NCBI GenBank assembly: GCA_032622095.1
Contig: CP136064.1
Span: forward strand, 36,382,426 to 36,446,425
Direction of reading: 5' to 3'
From: Siphonodentalium dalli
Lineage: Eukaryota > Mollusca > Scaphopoda > Gadilida > Siphonodentaliidae
Length of the DNA: 64,000 nt
This document shows positions 54,200-64,000 of this stretch, one piece after another. Each line of letters begins with the position of its first letter. Position 1 is the stretch's first letter. The notes beneath the pieces are model-generated. The model saw only the letters and a program-made list of their open reading frames with translations, was not told the origin of the DNA and did no database searches. The position numbers and the translations under genes are program-made.

Positions 54200-55252
54200 G
54201 TGTGAAACTCGCAATAGTACATGGTGGGTAGCGAACGTATTTAGATGTGTTGACAGCAAAGACAATAAACCACTGAGCGCTAGATGTTTAGTTGATCGTT
54301 TGACCGATTTTTAATTATAGTAAGCTGTATGGGGGTGAATTTAGAGGAACACATCGGCCATCGTTCTCTGAGTAGGATCAATCCGAAATTTACGCTCTCC
54401 GGAGACAATATTCAGTGGTAAAATAATTTATCAAATGCTATGGATATATATGGTAACGAGGGGAGCTTGTGGTATTGATTGAAAGAGGAATCCTTCGCCG
54501 ACACAACCGTGGCTATATCGATAGCATTACTCGGATGAATGTGCTAAATGTGTCCGATTCCCGAGCGATGGTAAAACTGGAAATAACTACAGTTCCCCTT
54601 GTCCTTATTATACTACCATTAACGTGAAGCAGGCGCGTATATAGAAGCGGCGTATATGGGCAGCGCAAGTGGGGGGCGGCCAGCGGAGCGCGTTACATGC
54701 CCCTGTGTTTAAACACATATTACAGATTTGTTCAAGTTCGTGAAACTGATCAGTTAGTACTCAGGCGTTATGCCAATCTGGAGAATATAGCATTCTACTG
54801 ACATCGTCGAACATTTCAAGAAATCGACCATACTACTCAATAGAAAACATCGTCAAAAACTATGCTCAATTTTAAATAGTTACATCTGGATGCGCGACGC
54901 AAAACTTGGCAAAAAACAAACACAAATGATTTCGCCATACAGAGTCAGTGCATTTAATTAATATATCAGAATGGCGGTGTGTTTTTGGAAATTTGGATTA
55001 ATATTCGTAAAAAGAACAACTTTGAACAAGATTGGATCACCCTACCGGAGTGTTTTCACATCACTTTAATCACCATTGTTACAATATGTTGTTATGTATA
55101 TTTTGCATATTTTGAAGTTATGCACATTCTGCCTGTGGTGAGGGGAGACTCTTGTAAATTTCAGGACAGTGTCCCCAATTCCCCGGTCCTCCGGTATATG
55201 TATTTCATTATACAGAATAAATGTTTAAATCAAAACTGTTATTCCATTACAG
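54200..55252. other. Probable intron or intergenic DNA before the methyltransferase-like exon
   Basis: Ends in TTATTCCATTACAG, a plausible splice acceptor. A plus-strand frame at about 55040-55190 contains a hydrophobic stretch (HITLITIVTICCYVYFAYFE), but its nearest donor would leave a 61-bp intron, so it is doubtful as an exon. Confidence 0.4.
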
Positions 55253-55814
55253 CAAGGGTATGTGACGTCAGACACAGGAGCATATTGCTCAGCGAGCATG
55301 CAGGCACATTACACTGATGTGAAACTCATCAAGGCACTGATTGACCTCTTTGAAGGAGCGAGCGTTGGGAGTTTCGGAGATGGGATGGGTGTCTACAAGA
55401 GAGAAATTCTCAAATCGGACAGGGTATCTGTATATGACGCCTATGACGGTAATCCTTATTGTGAGGATTTCAGAAATGGGAGTGTGAAGTTCATGGATCT
55501 GACCATTCCACAATACGGGATCCCGACATACGACTGGATAATATCACTGGAAGAAGCTGAACACATTCCGAAGCAATACGAAAGCGCCTTCATCGATAAT
55601 GTTGTTAGGCATGCGAAGAAGGGGGATTGTGATAAGTTGGTCAGTGCTAGGACAGGGTGGATACGCACACGTCAACAATCGTTCGATTAAGTATGTAATG
55701 AATCTCATGAAATCCAATGGATTCAGGTTAGAGCCAAATATGACCAAGACTATAAAAGAGTCAACGAGTGTTGGTTACTTGACGAGAAACACGCATGTGT
55801 TTGTTCGGGCCTGA
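55253..55814 (+). pseudogene. Methyltransferase-like terminal exon with frameshift
   Basis: After acceptor TTACAG at 55252 the frame reads QGYVTSDTGAYCSASMQAHY, then VGSFGDGMGVY (glycine-rich, SAM-binding-like motif I, near 55361-55394), DAYDGNPYCEDF, and YDWIISLEEAEHIPKQYE, the layout of a Rossmann methyltransferase. At a run of five G (55620-55624) the frame breaks; the continuing frame (GIVISWSVLGQGGYAHVNNR) runs to TGA at 55812-55814. One extra base explains the break. Related small methyltransferase-like proteins are, to my knowledge, present in invertebrates; substrate unknown. It could be a pseudogene or a sequencing error in a homopolymer. Confidence 0.6.
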
Positions 55815-56864
55815 TATTACAATTAATAGGAATTTAATTTAAATATATATATATATATATCTATTATCTTCCATGTATGTCATGAATATTCACATATAGA
55901 GTGAATTTATAACCGAGTTCACGAATTAGTGGACGTATAAAATGATAGAATTGTGCCGAATTATAGATCCATTTTATCACATAATCACATTGTTGCATGG
56001 AAGAACGATCTCGAAACGGATGGTGTTAAACAAATTATTATTGATTTCCTATCACAGCCAAATAGGAAGTAAAGACGAAATATAGTTACATTTAAATGTG
56101 TTATAGCACTCCCAGGTTTCTTTTCACTAGTAATAACTCTTAGACAACATAATATTTATTTCATACAAGTAAAATGTATATGAGCAGTCACGAAGATCTT
56201 TATGGGTGATAAAGAATATCTTTATCTTTGGGGAACGTGGAAATTCATCCAAGTTGATTTCGTAAAGCCCCTGTCACACTCAGGCCGGCGCTCTCATTGC
56301 GCTGCAAAAGTATCAAAGCGCCCACCTAAATGCACTACGGTCTCCAAGAACCGATTGGTGACGCAGTGGACACTGGCTACAACGGCCGAGGATCTTCATG
56401 GTCGCCCATAGGTGCCAGAGCGCCGCGCTTGTTTTATGCATGCACAAAACAAGCGCAGAGGCTCGGCGTTCTGACCAGGACGTAGTACTGTCGCCGTGAC
56501 AGCGCAAAACAAAGCGCCAATCGAGCGACGTGAGCGTTATGTGTACGTAGCAAGAACGCATATTAGCTTCTCGTAGTCGCAGCAAGGAATTAATCTTGTC
56601 TTTTGCGACTACAGTGAGCTTAATCAAATTATCCCTACGTGCCTTTCCCGTCCTTAATACGCTCAATGAGGCTCTCCACAATCAGTCATCTTGATTGGTC
56701 AAATCAGGAGACAATGGACCGGTGCCTATATGTGTGATGATTCAGTATAACTCACGCTGAGAAGAATGCATCTATTGAGTTTAATGGTTCCAATATCACT
56801 TTATCGGAAGACTATTATATTGCATGTGCTATAGAAATAAAGACCAAAGAGAATAAATCTAATT
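55815..56864. other. Downstream region, no further gene seen
   Basis: A (TA)n run lies at about 55843-55860. A G+C-richer stretch at 56270-56520 contains CCCTGTCACACTCAGGCCGGCGCTCT and a mirrored GCGC/TGTCACGGCGAC, possibly an old MITE. Confidence 0.4.
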
Positions 56865-57073
56865 CTAACGAATAAGTAACACCATCTGCAACGAATTCAC
56901 ATATCAAGGTTAACATACTGGGAAGATAAATCGACACCGGAACCAAGTATTCTTCTAACACATGAGTGGTGCTAAGCATTCACAGTACGACTCGAGGGCC
57001 ACAACTTGGCGTGATATTAAATCAGCAAACGACCTGACACTCGCACGTCTCTTGATTCCGCCAAGCCACTATT
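56865..57073 (+). repeat. 209-bp direct repeat, copy 2
   Basis: Direct copy of 53991-54199. Confidence 0.88.
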
Positions 57074-58733
57074 CCTCCACCGAGGACCACTATTTGGCAT
57101 AGTCACCGACAAGCCATGCAATAATTATTATATTTTATCGAACGTTTTTCATTCTGTCCCAGTCTGGGTGAACGTCGACTCTATATTTGAAATATAGAGT
57201 CTGGAGCTTATGTGGCCAAAACCATTTCTATTCAGCGAAGAGCTTCCCCAAAATGACGTCACGGATTAAAAAAAATACATCGATGATTGACAGGTGTCCC
57301 CACGTGTTATTTGTTATGCTTCGCAATAGCAATGGCCTGTGTCGCGACATAAACTTACAGCAGATAATATTTGTCGTGTGTGCGACTATTCTTTTTCGGG
57401 AGATGAACTCGCTGCATCAACCGGAAAGCTGCATCCGAGAGCAAAAAATAAGGTCGTCGTCAAAAATGATGCTTTAGAACTATTTAAAAGCATAAAATTA
57501 AGTCATTTCCTCGGTGTTAACTTTCAGATGACTTTTTTACGACAAATAATTTGATTTGCAAACCATGGTACAATCATGAAAGTAATTCAAATACACGGAC
57601 ATGAGTGAGTTCTATTTATATTTATGGGAGGCCAAGTTGGTACCATGCGCAGGCCTATCTATCAGGTCTAGCACATCCTTCAAATTAATCCGAATATATA
57701 ATTTCGAAGCCATTGTTGTCTCTGTTGTATTTGCAAGCATCGCTTTCGATCGGAGAAATTCCGCTCTGTTACTATATTTAGAGGTGACATTATTGGAGTC
57801 TCCACCCACTAACACTTGTTTATTAACCCATACGGTTTCATTGGACGGAAAATAATTTACGCAATCAATCAGATTACGGAATCCCGAGGACTTGGAAATG
57901 AGATAGCGATGTTATCCGTCAGACCTTATATTCAATGTTGTAATGAATATTTAGGTATGAGTTTACTCAGACTGATTCTGTCCCAGGACCCAAAATGTCA
58001 AACAATTCACAATCATCTATATTCTCAAGTATTCCATTTCTTTGCAGAACGATTTCAAATTTTTCAGTGCAAAGTTTTGTTTCTTTTGTTTTGTTTTGCT
58101 TGTAAAATTTTCTTCAATAAATTGCCCAGCTTCTAATTGGGCAAATCTTAAATTTTCCCCTCAGGAATTACTGTTGCCATCTTGACTAGCAATGGAAAGC
58201 AAACGTCATTGATGTTATTGTTAAACAATGACATCAGTTCAAAACAATACTTTTTTTTTACCGCAAACAACCTGAAAATTCGTTCAGAACTAAGGAAATA
58301 GACAAAAATATCGAAGCGATATTGTGATCAGCGGAGAAAGGAACTTGATAAATCATCACATCAAACATGGGTAAAACATCACAAATAACATAAAGAATTT
58401 ACTTACGATCATTTATTGTGCTCTAGTTGTCGATTACAAAGACATTTCGGATAAAAACATGTTGAACTTTTGCAGCGATGATGCGGAGATGACTTTCAAA
58501 TTACCTCCCCGGAATAGTGGGCATGCTAAAAATATATTTCTGGATCTCCCAAGCGATAGTGGGTGTGCTAAAATTAGGAGGCAAGTACTTAGCAACGTCA
58601 TAACCAAACGCGCTAAGTACTTGTCGTGGACGACACTATCGATAAAAAGTGAATGTCAAGTAACCACTCACAAGCGTGGATAAGGCTCAGATAGTCACGT
58701 GAGATAAAATATTCTGATATATAGACTAGCTGA
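57074..58733. other. Intergenic DNA with one weak open frame
   Basis: A plus-strand frame at 57339-57554 contains NICRVCDYSFSGDELAA and HPRAKNKVVVKND, which has a Cys-x2-Cys pair and a protein-like look, but no ATG and no splice context. It may be an exon of an unseen gene. GTCATAACCAAACGCGCTAAGTACTTG at 58597-58623 recurs at 60508-60534. Confidence 0.35.
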
Positions 58734-59872
58734 TAGTTGGGGAGCCCGCATATGTTCCATTTACACTTTTGCGTACAAAAGGTTTGACCCGCTAAAGTTG
58801 GTACCAATAATGGAACATTCTGAAAAACCGATTTCTTAAGTTGCGCATTCCTGGGGTTTAGGGGCCGCTGAACCCCAAAAAGTTCTAAAAATCACTTCTA
58901 TTTACACTTCCGCGTACATCGATGAATTTCGGTTTGATGATACTCCTAAGTGTACCGATAAAGAAAACACAACTTAAGAAAGGGATTTCCCTGGGGTTTT
59001 CAGATAAGAAATGGGGTCCCATGCTGAACCCCAAAACGTGATTTTTCACTTTTTGTTATACTTTCGCGTACATCCATAATTTTTGGTCTCTAAGTACTTT
59101 GATATATACTAATTATAAAACACAACTTAAGAAGCAACTTTTCCTGCGGTTTTAAGATAAGAAGGGGGTCATCGGGTCACCCCCCCCCCCCCAAAACGTA
59201 AAAAATCACTTTTATTTACATGATTGCATTCGTCCAACGTGTGTGTATGTGCGTACACCCCTGGAGCGTTGCACTATTACAACCAATACATCCCTAAATC
59301 GATACGATCAACTTAAGAAATATATATTCATGTCGTTTTCTGATAAGAACGAGACTTGTTACCCCCCCCCCCCCCAACCAGATCCATTTTCTAGAACTAT
59401 AAGTGAGCCACGTTGGACGAATGCAATCATGTAAATAAAAGTGATTTTTTACGTTTTGAGGGGTGACCCGATGACCCCCTTCTTATCTTAAAACCCAGGA
59501 AAAGTTGCTTCTTAAGTTGTGTTTTTATAATTAGTATATATCAAAGTACTTTGAGACCAAAAATTATGGATGTACGCGAAAGTATAAAAAAAAAGTGAAA
59601 AATCACGTTTTGGGGTTCAACATGGGACCCCCTTTCTTAACTGAAAACCCCAGGAAAATCCCTTTCTTAAGTTGTGTTTTCTTAGTCAGTACACTTAAGT
59701 GTAAATAGAAGTGATTTTTGGCACTTTTTGTGGTTCAGCGGCCCCTAAACCCCAGGAATGCGCAACTTAAGAAATCGTTTTTTCAGAATGTTCCATTATT
59801 GGTACCAACCTTAGGGGGTCAAACCTTTTGTACGCAAAAGTGTAAATAGAACATATGCGGGCTCCCTAACTA
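58734..59872. mobile_element. Large fold-back, arms of about 465-508 bp
   Basis: The left arm (58734-59241) and right arm (about 59408-59872) are nearly perfect inverted copies (outer words GGGAGCCCGCATATGTTC; inner words TGATTGCATTCGTCCAACG), with a 166-bp centre containing long C runs. No open frame. A transcript would form a very long hairpin. A small hairpin GGCTCCCTTCGGGAGCC lies just outside at 59880-59896. Confidence 0.9.
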
Positions 59873-59896
59873 TGAAACAGGCTCCCTTCGGGAGCC

Positions 59897-60748
59897 TTTA
59901 TTCAGCGTCGCAGACTGTTGCTGATTTCAAAATAAAATTTTAAGTAAAATCGATTGTCAGGCTGTCTTTCAGTTAGGCATTCGACTTGGTAAATTTCCTT
60001 TGAACATTTATAGGCCGCTAAAGATGGCAGAAGGAGAGAATAAAATAGACACTGATTGGTCAATAGTCCTGTGAGTTTGTTTTTTTTTGGCATCAAGAAT
60101 ACAACACACCTCTACCCCATAAATTCCCATAAGTAAAATAGACATTGGCACATGAAGTAACCCTTTGTAGTGAAGTTTTAATTTTGCGGGGTGGTCTGAA
60201 AAAATGGCATTATATTTGGTGCGGTTCTGACACTAGGTACAAAAACACAAAATTTAAAGGCGAATATGATTTTCTTGCTTAAACAATTATGGCATATTAT
60301 GTCAATCTTTGAGATTTAAAGACAATTCTGGAGCTGGGCATTATATTGTAAAAGTATATACATTAAAACGTTTGCTTTGTGCATATGGAAAACATTTACG
60401 TCACTGTAACCGTTAGTGAGACATTGAGATAATAAAACAAATCTACCGGGTCCTGTGCATACGTCGATTGACCTAAAATTGGTGAACAGTAGTTCCAATA
60501 GCAAACGTCATAACCAAACGCGCTAAGTACTTGATTGTAAAGTTTCCTATTTGAAATGTTTGAAGTGTGTCAAACTTTTTACCTGTTGAATTTGTAAAAA
60601 AAAAAAAGACTCAAAGTGTGTCGTCCACTGACAGTTTATGAGTTATTAAATCGGTCAGTTTGTAACTTACAGACACTCTACCCCGAGCTCTTCCACTTTT
60701 TAATATCCGACTGATTTTGCAAATGATTCGTTGTCTAAGATATGTTAA
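59897..60748. other. Intergenic DNA
   Basis: No gene recognised. It contains the second copy of the 27-bp word noted at 58597. Confidence 0.45.
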
Positions 60749-60751
60749 TAA

Positions 60752-62028
60752 GGCCCATTTTATACGTCGAGCCAGACACGGGTCACGTCAGCCTAATTTG
60801 TGTGAAAATGACAACGTCCAAGATAGCGCGACTGCAGCGCGACGTATAAAACCAACTGACGCGTCAGAATTTCTCTGGCACGACCCGACGTGCTACACGT
60901 CTGGTACCGACGTGCTACACGTCTGGGGCTCGACGCTGTTTTATACGACGTGCTAAACACGGGTAGCGCTAAGATTATTCAGGGAAAACCATTCCCCGTT
61001 TAGGACCCCTTTGGCGGAGAGCATGCACAATTTGAAGTTTTTGCCGTCATTACGTTTTATTATATGATCATAAGTTTCTTTCCCAATTCATATGTTAAAA
61101 CATAACGAACAAATCGAGATATCTAATGATGTTCACCTCATTAATCAAACAAGAGGTTAATATCAGTTCTGAGTGACGTCAGATACTTCAGAGGATAACA
61201 TAACTTATTATCACACCTGAAAGTAGATAGAATTTTACCAGCGACGTTCAACGTCACAACGTCTTGTCCAATCAAAGCGCGTTTCATATAATAAAACAGT
61301 TATCGCGTTGTTTCTTGGTTGACACGAGGAATTGTCATCCCTTGGAAGTCAATATTCACCTCGGCCTACGGCCTTGGTGAATATTGACTTCCTCGGGTTG
61401 ACAATACCTCGTGTCAACCTCGAAACAATGCGATAACTGTATAATCTCATCCTAGCGCGACCCTGGACTAGACGCTGGCTCTATGAGGCTACGTCGTTAC
61501 ATGACGGCGAACAGAGCAGAGCGTCGGAGCGTCATAGAGCCAGTATCTAGTCCAGCCATGTCTGGCACGTCGTATAAAACAGCGTCGGGCAACAGACGTG
61601 CTAACTCTTGGCCTTTGTAAATATACATTGAAGGCAATTGTACGGTACTACCGGGACATGCATGTATCGACTGACAAGGGACGTTTCGCGAAAGTTGGAA
61701 ATAAATATATTGCAGAGATATATATTAGAAGGTTCAAGGGAAATGAATGACAAGATCCCGATTTTGAAACCAACGAAAGCGTAAATTGTGAGATCCATGC
61801 ACTGTATAGAGGGCCAGTTTATAGTGCATTGTCAGAGGACACTATCGCGGAAATTATTATAGCATTTTGTATCAGAAATGCTAAAATTGTTCAAAATATA
61901 CGATTACAGCACGTGCCACCTGGCTCGACGTCTAAATCTAACAAACGTAACACGAACCAGAGACGCGCCAATGTCGAGCCAGGGGAAGATAGCGCGACCC
62001 GTGTTTGGCGCGACGTATAAAACGGGCC
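60752..62028. mobile_element. TAA-flanked non-autonomous DNA transposon (Harbinger-like)
   Basis: Ends GGCCCATTTTATACGTCGAG and (mirrored) GGCCCGTTTTATACGTCGCG pair over about 40 bp, and TAA flanks both (60749-60751; 62029-62031). A 3-bp TAA duplication and GG-starting TIRs suit PIF/Harbinger. The 1.28-kb body has no transposase but holds a 145-bp fold-back at 61296-61440 (ACAGTTATCGC/GCGATAACTGT outer words) and further ACGTCGTATAAA words. Confidence 0.7.
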
Positions 62029-62107
62029 TAAGAGACTATAAATACACCAGTAAAAGTAAAATATGAGATCATTTATAGCGGATTTTAAATATGTTAATTT
62101 TCTACTA

Positions 62108-62820
62108 CCTTACTCGTATTTAAATTCGCGCAGTACTATTTTTCGCGCACCCACCCGTGCGCGAATTTAAAACTGAGCGAAACATAGTACGACTCCTGAA
62201 TTTATACCAAACCGCGTGGGAAAATAAGAGGGTTGTATGTTCCTGAGTTACATATACATGTATTACGGAAGATTTGGGGTGATTACATTCATATTCGGAC
62301 AACCAATCTCAATACCATTTAAAGCATATAAAGCGATAAATAATTGTATAATCTTCTACGTTTCAATGCTCCTTACCAACAACCCTGCATGGAGTGGCGC
62401 CGTGGTCATATAACAGTCTTGAGTTATTTATTTGAATCCAACTATTTAAAATACAAGCAAGCATTTATGTTTTCGGAAGTCAGCAGCCAACTCGGTTTTT
62501 GTTTTACTGTTGAGCTCAATTCAATGATCCACATCTTTGCTTAAATGTCACAATAATTACTTGGATCATATACATCCATCTTCACAACAAAATTATAACG
62601 CAGTATTAACCGACTCGATGTAAATGTCCGTCACGATGGTCTTTACTACACACTCATATCTTTAAGAGCGATTAAGAACGGACACTGTCATCAAACACAG
62701 GACCTTTTCTAAAATAATTTTGTCAGTTTTGAATTCTCGCAGCACGGTGCGCGAATTCAATGTGCGCGAATTTAAAACTGAGCGAAAAATAGTACTACGC
62801 GAATTTAAATACGAGTAAGG
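62108..62820. mobile_element. TA-flanked MITE, 713 bp
   Basis: CCTTACTCGTATTTAAATTC and the mirrored end are perfect over 23 bp and pair again at AGTACTATTTTTCGC. TA flanks both ends (62106-62107; 62821-62822). Its right end is exactly where homology of the decayed Polinton to the intact integrase stops. Confidence 0.8.
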
Positions 62821-62822
62821 TA

Positions 62823-63111
62823 TCTGTAATTATCATTATGTTTTTTTCAAATTCTGAAGATCAGCTAACTCTGCCTGCCATTGAATATCAATTCCAGCTA
62901 CAACAGTCTTTCTACATTGGAATTTTCGAATTATTGGTTTGTGTAAAGTATATGTCGACTGGCCTTGCAACCATTTCTTCACATCTATGAGTTTTATTTT
63001 TTTATTTTGCCTTTTCGCTTCATCAAAAAGCTTCTTTACACTGCCATAACTTCCAACTTTCTTTGGATTATATAAAATTTTAGATAACTATTCATCTAGT
63101 ATTGGTCCCAT
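62823..63111 (-). pseudogene. INT: Integrase remnant, N-terminal part
   Basis: From the ATG at 63111 an in-frame TAG follows within eight codons. Then sequence closely matching residues 11-99 of the intact integrase continues (KKWLQGQSTYTLHKP; VVAGIDIQWQAELADL, which includes the first catalytic Asp). A one-base gain in an A-run near 62845 shifts the frame. The rest of the catalytic core and the chromodomain are missing. Confidence 0.9.
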
Positions 63112-63812
63112 TGTGTTTTTTCTGTTTTAATACCCATTGGTGTCAACCTATCTGCTATTTTAGTTTTTGAATGTCTTGCTTTTATACCTTTCATTGGTGT
63201 GAATCGATGAGAATCAAATCATTTTGGTTTTATGCTTTGTACTGGAGTTTCACAATCATCATCTGAATCATCTTTCAAAATGTTTTTTAATCCAAAGCCA
63301 ACGGTTTCTGTTCCCTACAAAATCTTGAGGTACATTAAGTTCGCTCAATCCTTGTGAAAAGGTTTCCCAACCTGTTAGTTCGAAACCTTTTCTTTGTCGT
63401 ACAATATCATTGAGGAGATCAACAATATTTAATCCTCTAATAGCTTTTTCACCATATGCTAATTGTCCGTGTTCATCAAACTTCATTTTCAGATGTTTTG
63501 AAATCAGTTGTAAAAGTTGTTCAGCTTTTTTTCTCATCTTTAACGGAATACTTTCTAGCACATCCCTATGATGATTAAATGGTTGTTCTGTTTTCGGGGT
63601 TGAAATAGCTCTAAATGATTTTTGAGAAGTTTTCAATTTGTGCAAAGTTGTACCATATAATTGAACCTTCTCGGATTCTGACAAATTTTGATCAGAAACT
63701 GAATTCAATTCTCTGCTTAGTTTTGAAACATTTGTTTCAGGATTAGTTGGTAATTCTCCATTTTTGTAATGCCATCCAACATTTTGAAAGGAACAGCGAC
63801 CATTTTCTTCAT
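63112..63812 (-). pseudogene. Homolog of the 240-aa Polinton protein, frameshifted
   Basis: Start at ATG 63812 (MKKMVAVPFKML). The frame shifts near 63765, then runs open (NLSESEKVQLYGTTLHKLKT; NVPQDFVGNRNRWLWI) to about 63268, where another shift leads into a C-terminal Asp/Lys-rich tail that ends near 63115. Similarity to the gene at 13100-13822 extends over most of the length. Confidence 0.88.
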
Positions 63813-63814
63813 GT

Positions 63815-64000
63815 TTAACCGCGAAGTATTCCAGCGACTGCTTTACCAAGCAATGGTGCTAGCATAAGAAGTGGTAAAAATCCTCCTTTTTTGTTTAAAA
63901 TTTGTTTTTTTCGTTTCAAAGATGTTTATATGCTTGCAAGTTCTCTGAGGTGTCTACACCTCGGATGTAGTTTGAGCTTCTGAGCTTCTGTTAGTTTTAC
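63815..64000 (-). pseudogene. pX-like remnant, partial at window edge
   Basis: On the minus strand VKLTEAQKLKLHPR is followed by an in-frame stop, and then NKKGGFLPLLMLAPLLGK and a stop at 63815-63817. The GG-hydrophobic tail is preserved compared with 12717-13079, though the body is broken. Confidence 0.85.

Larger units (their letters stand above)
62823..64000 (-). mobile_element. Decayed second Polinton, partial (minus orientation)
   Basis: Three remnants in minus order, pX-like, 240-aa-like protein and integrase, match the order of the intact element. It runs off the window at the right and stops at the MITE on the left. Frameshifts and in-frame stops show it is old and non-functional. 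No sequence resembling the rest of an integrase was found on the other side of the MITE. Confidence 0.9.

Noticed and set aside
54979-55190. Membrane-spanning exon directly upstream of the methyltransferase-like exon
   Set aside because: The frame lacks an ATG, and the implied intron would be only about 61 bp. The exon at 37687 is a better candidate for the anchor.
56202-56681. Open frames on both strands in a G+C-richer stretch
   Set aside because: Both strands are open by composition, and the stretch has mirrored GCGC/GTCAC words, more like an old repeat than a gene.

Overview
The window looks like genomic DNA of an invertebrate metazoan. An AT-rich intergenic background full of MITEs, minisatellites and fold-back repeats, plus isolated spliced-looking exons, fits an aquatic lophotrochozoan such as a mollusc. 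That taxonomic guess is inference; no host gene here fixes the species. The dominant object is a full-length Polinton (Maverick), a virus-like, self-synthesising DNA transposon, at 2184-19369 (17.2 kb). It is bounded by the 6-bp target duplication CTCGGG, starts with AG and ends with CT, and has long terminal inverted repeats made of 30-bp tandem units.

Layout of the Polinton. The left third (2.7-5.9 kb) is an accessory region of two divergent gene pairs: an OTU-like protein and a 162-aa protein, then a 58-aa basic protein and a 116-aa protein. Each pair is driven from a nearly identical 596-bp symmetric intergenic module. The four genes end in stem-loops that match the metazoan histone-mRNA 3' end rule (GGYYYU-UHUH-ARRRCC followed by ACC/ACA). 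Promoter and 3' modules are duplicated almost unchanged while the coding regions between them are unrelated, which suggests a cargo-exchange cassette. Next comes a head-to-head pair, a CCHC zinc-knuckle protein (minus) and the protein-primed DNA polymerase B (plus). They share a 396-bp inverted repeat that gives both the same promoter and the same first 32 residues.

The rest of the element (10.7-18.7 kb) is a dense, overlapping, rightward array: packaging ATPase, small capsid-region proteins (one resembling the adenovirus pre-X tail), a conserved 240-aa protein, retroviral-type integrase with chromodomain, a two-TM protein, penton-like minor capsid, a pVI-like small protein, double-jelly-roll major capsid, a Cys/His protein and adenain-like protease. 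Integrase inserts the element, PolB copies it, and ATPase, capsid proteins and protease would package it. The major capsid gene carries one in-frame TAG and two small genes carry frameshifts, so this copy is nearly intact but probably not fully functional.

The remaining 44 kb holds mostly repeats: two TTAA-flanked MITEs in opposite orientation, TA- and TAA-flanked elements, 48-, 45- and 38-bp minisatellites, several fold-backs (one 1.14 kb), and duplicated 209- and 262-bp segments. Two probable host exons stand out on the plus strand: a membrane-anchor first exon (37687-37944) and a methyltransferase-like last exon with a frameshift (55253-55814). They are phase-compatible and could belong to one gene. 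A second, decayed Polinton in minus orientation enters the window at the right edge (62823-64000) with the same gene order as the intact one.
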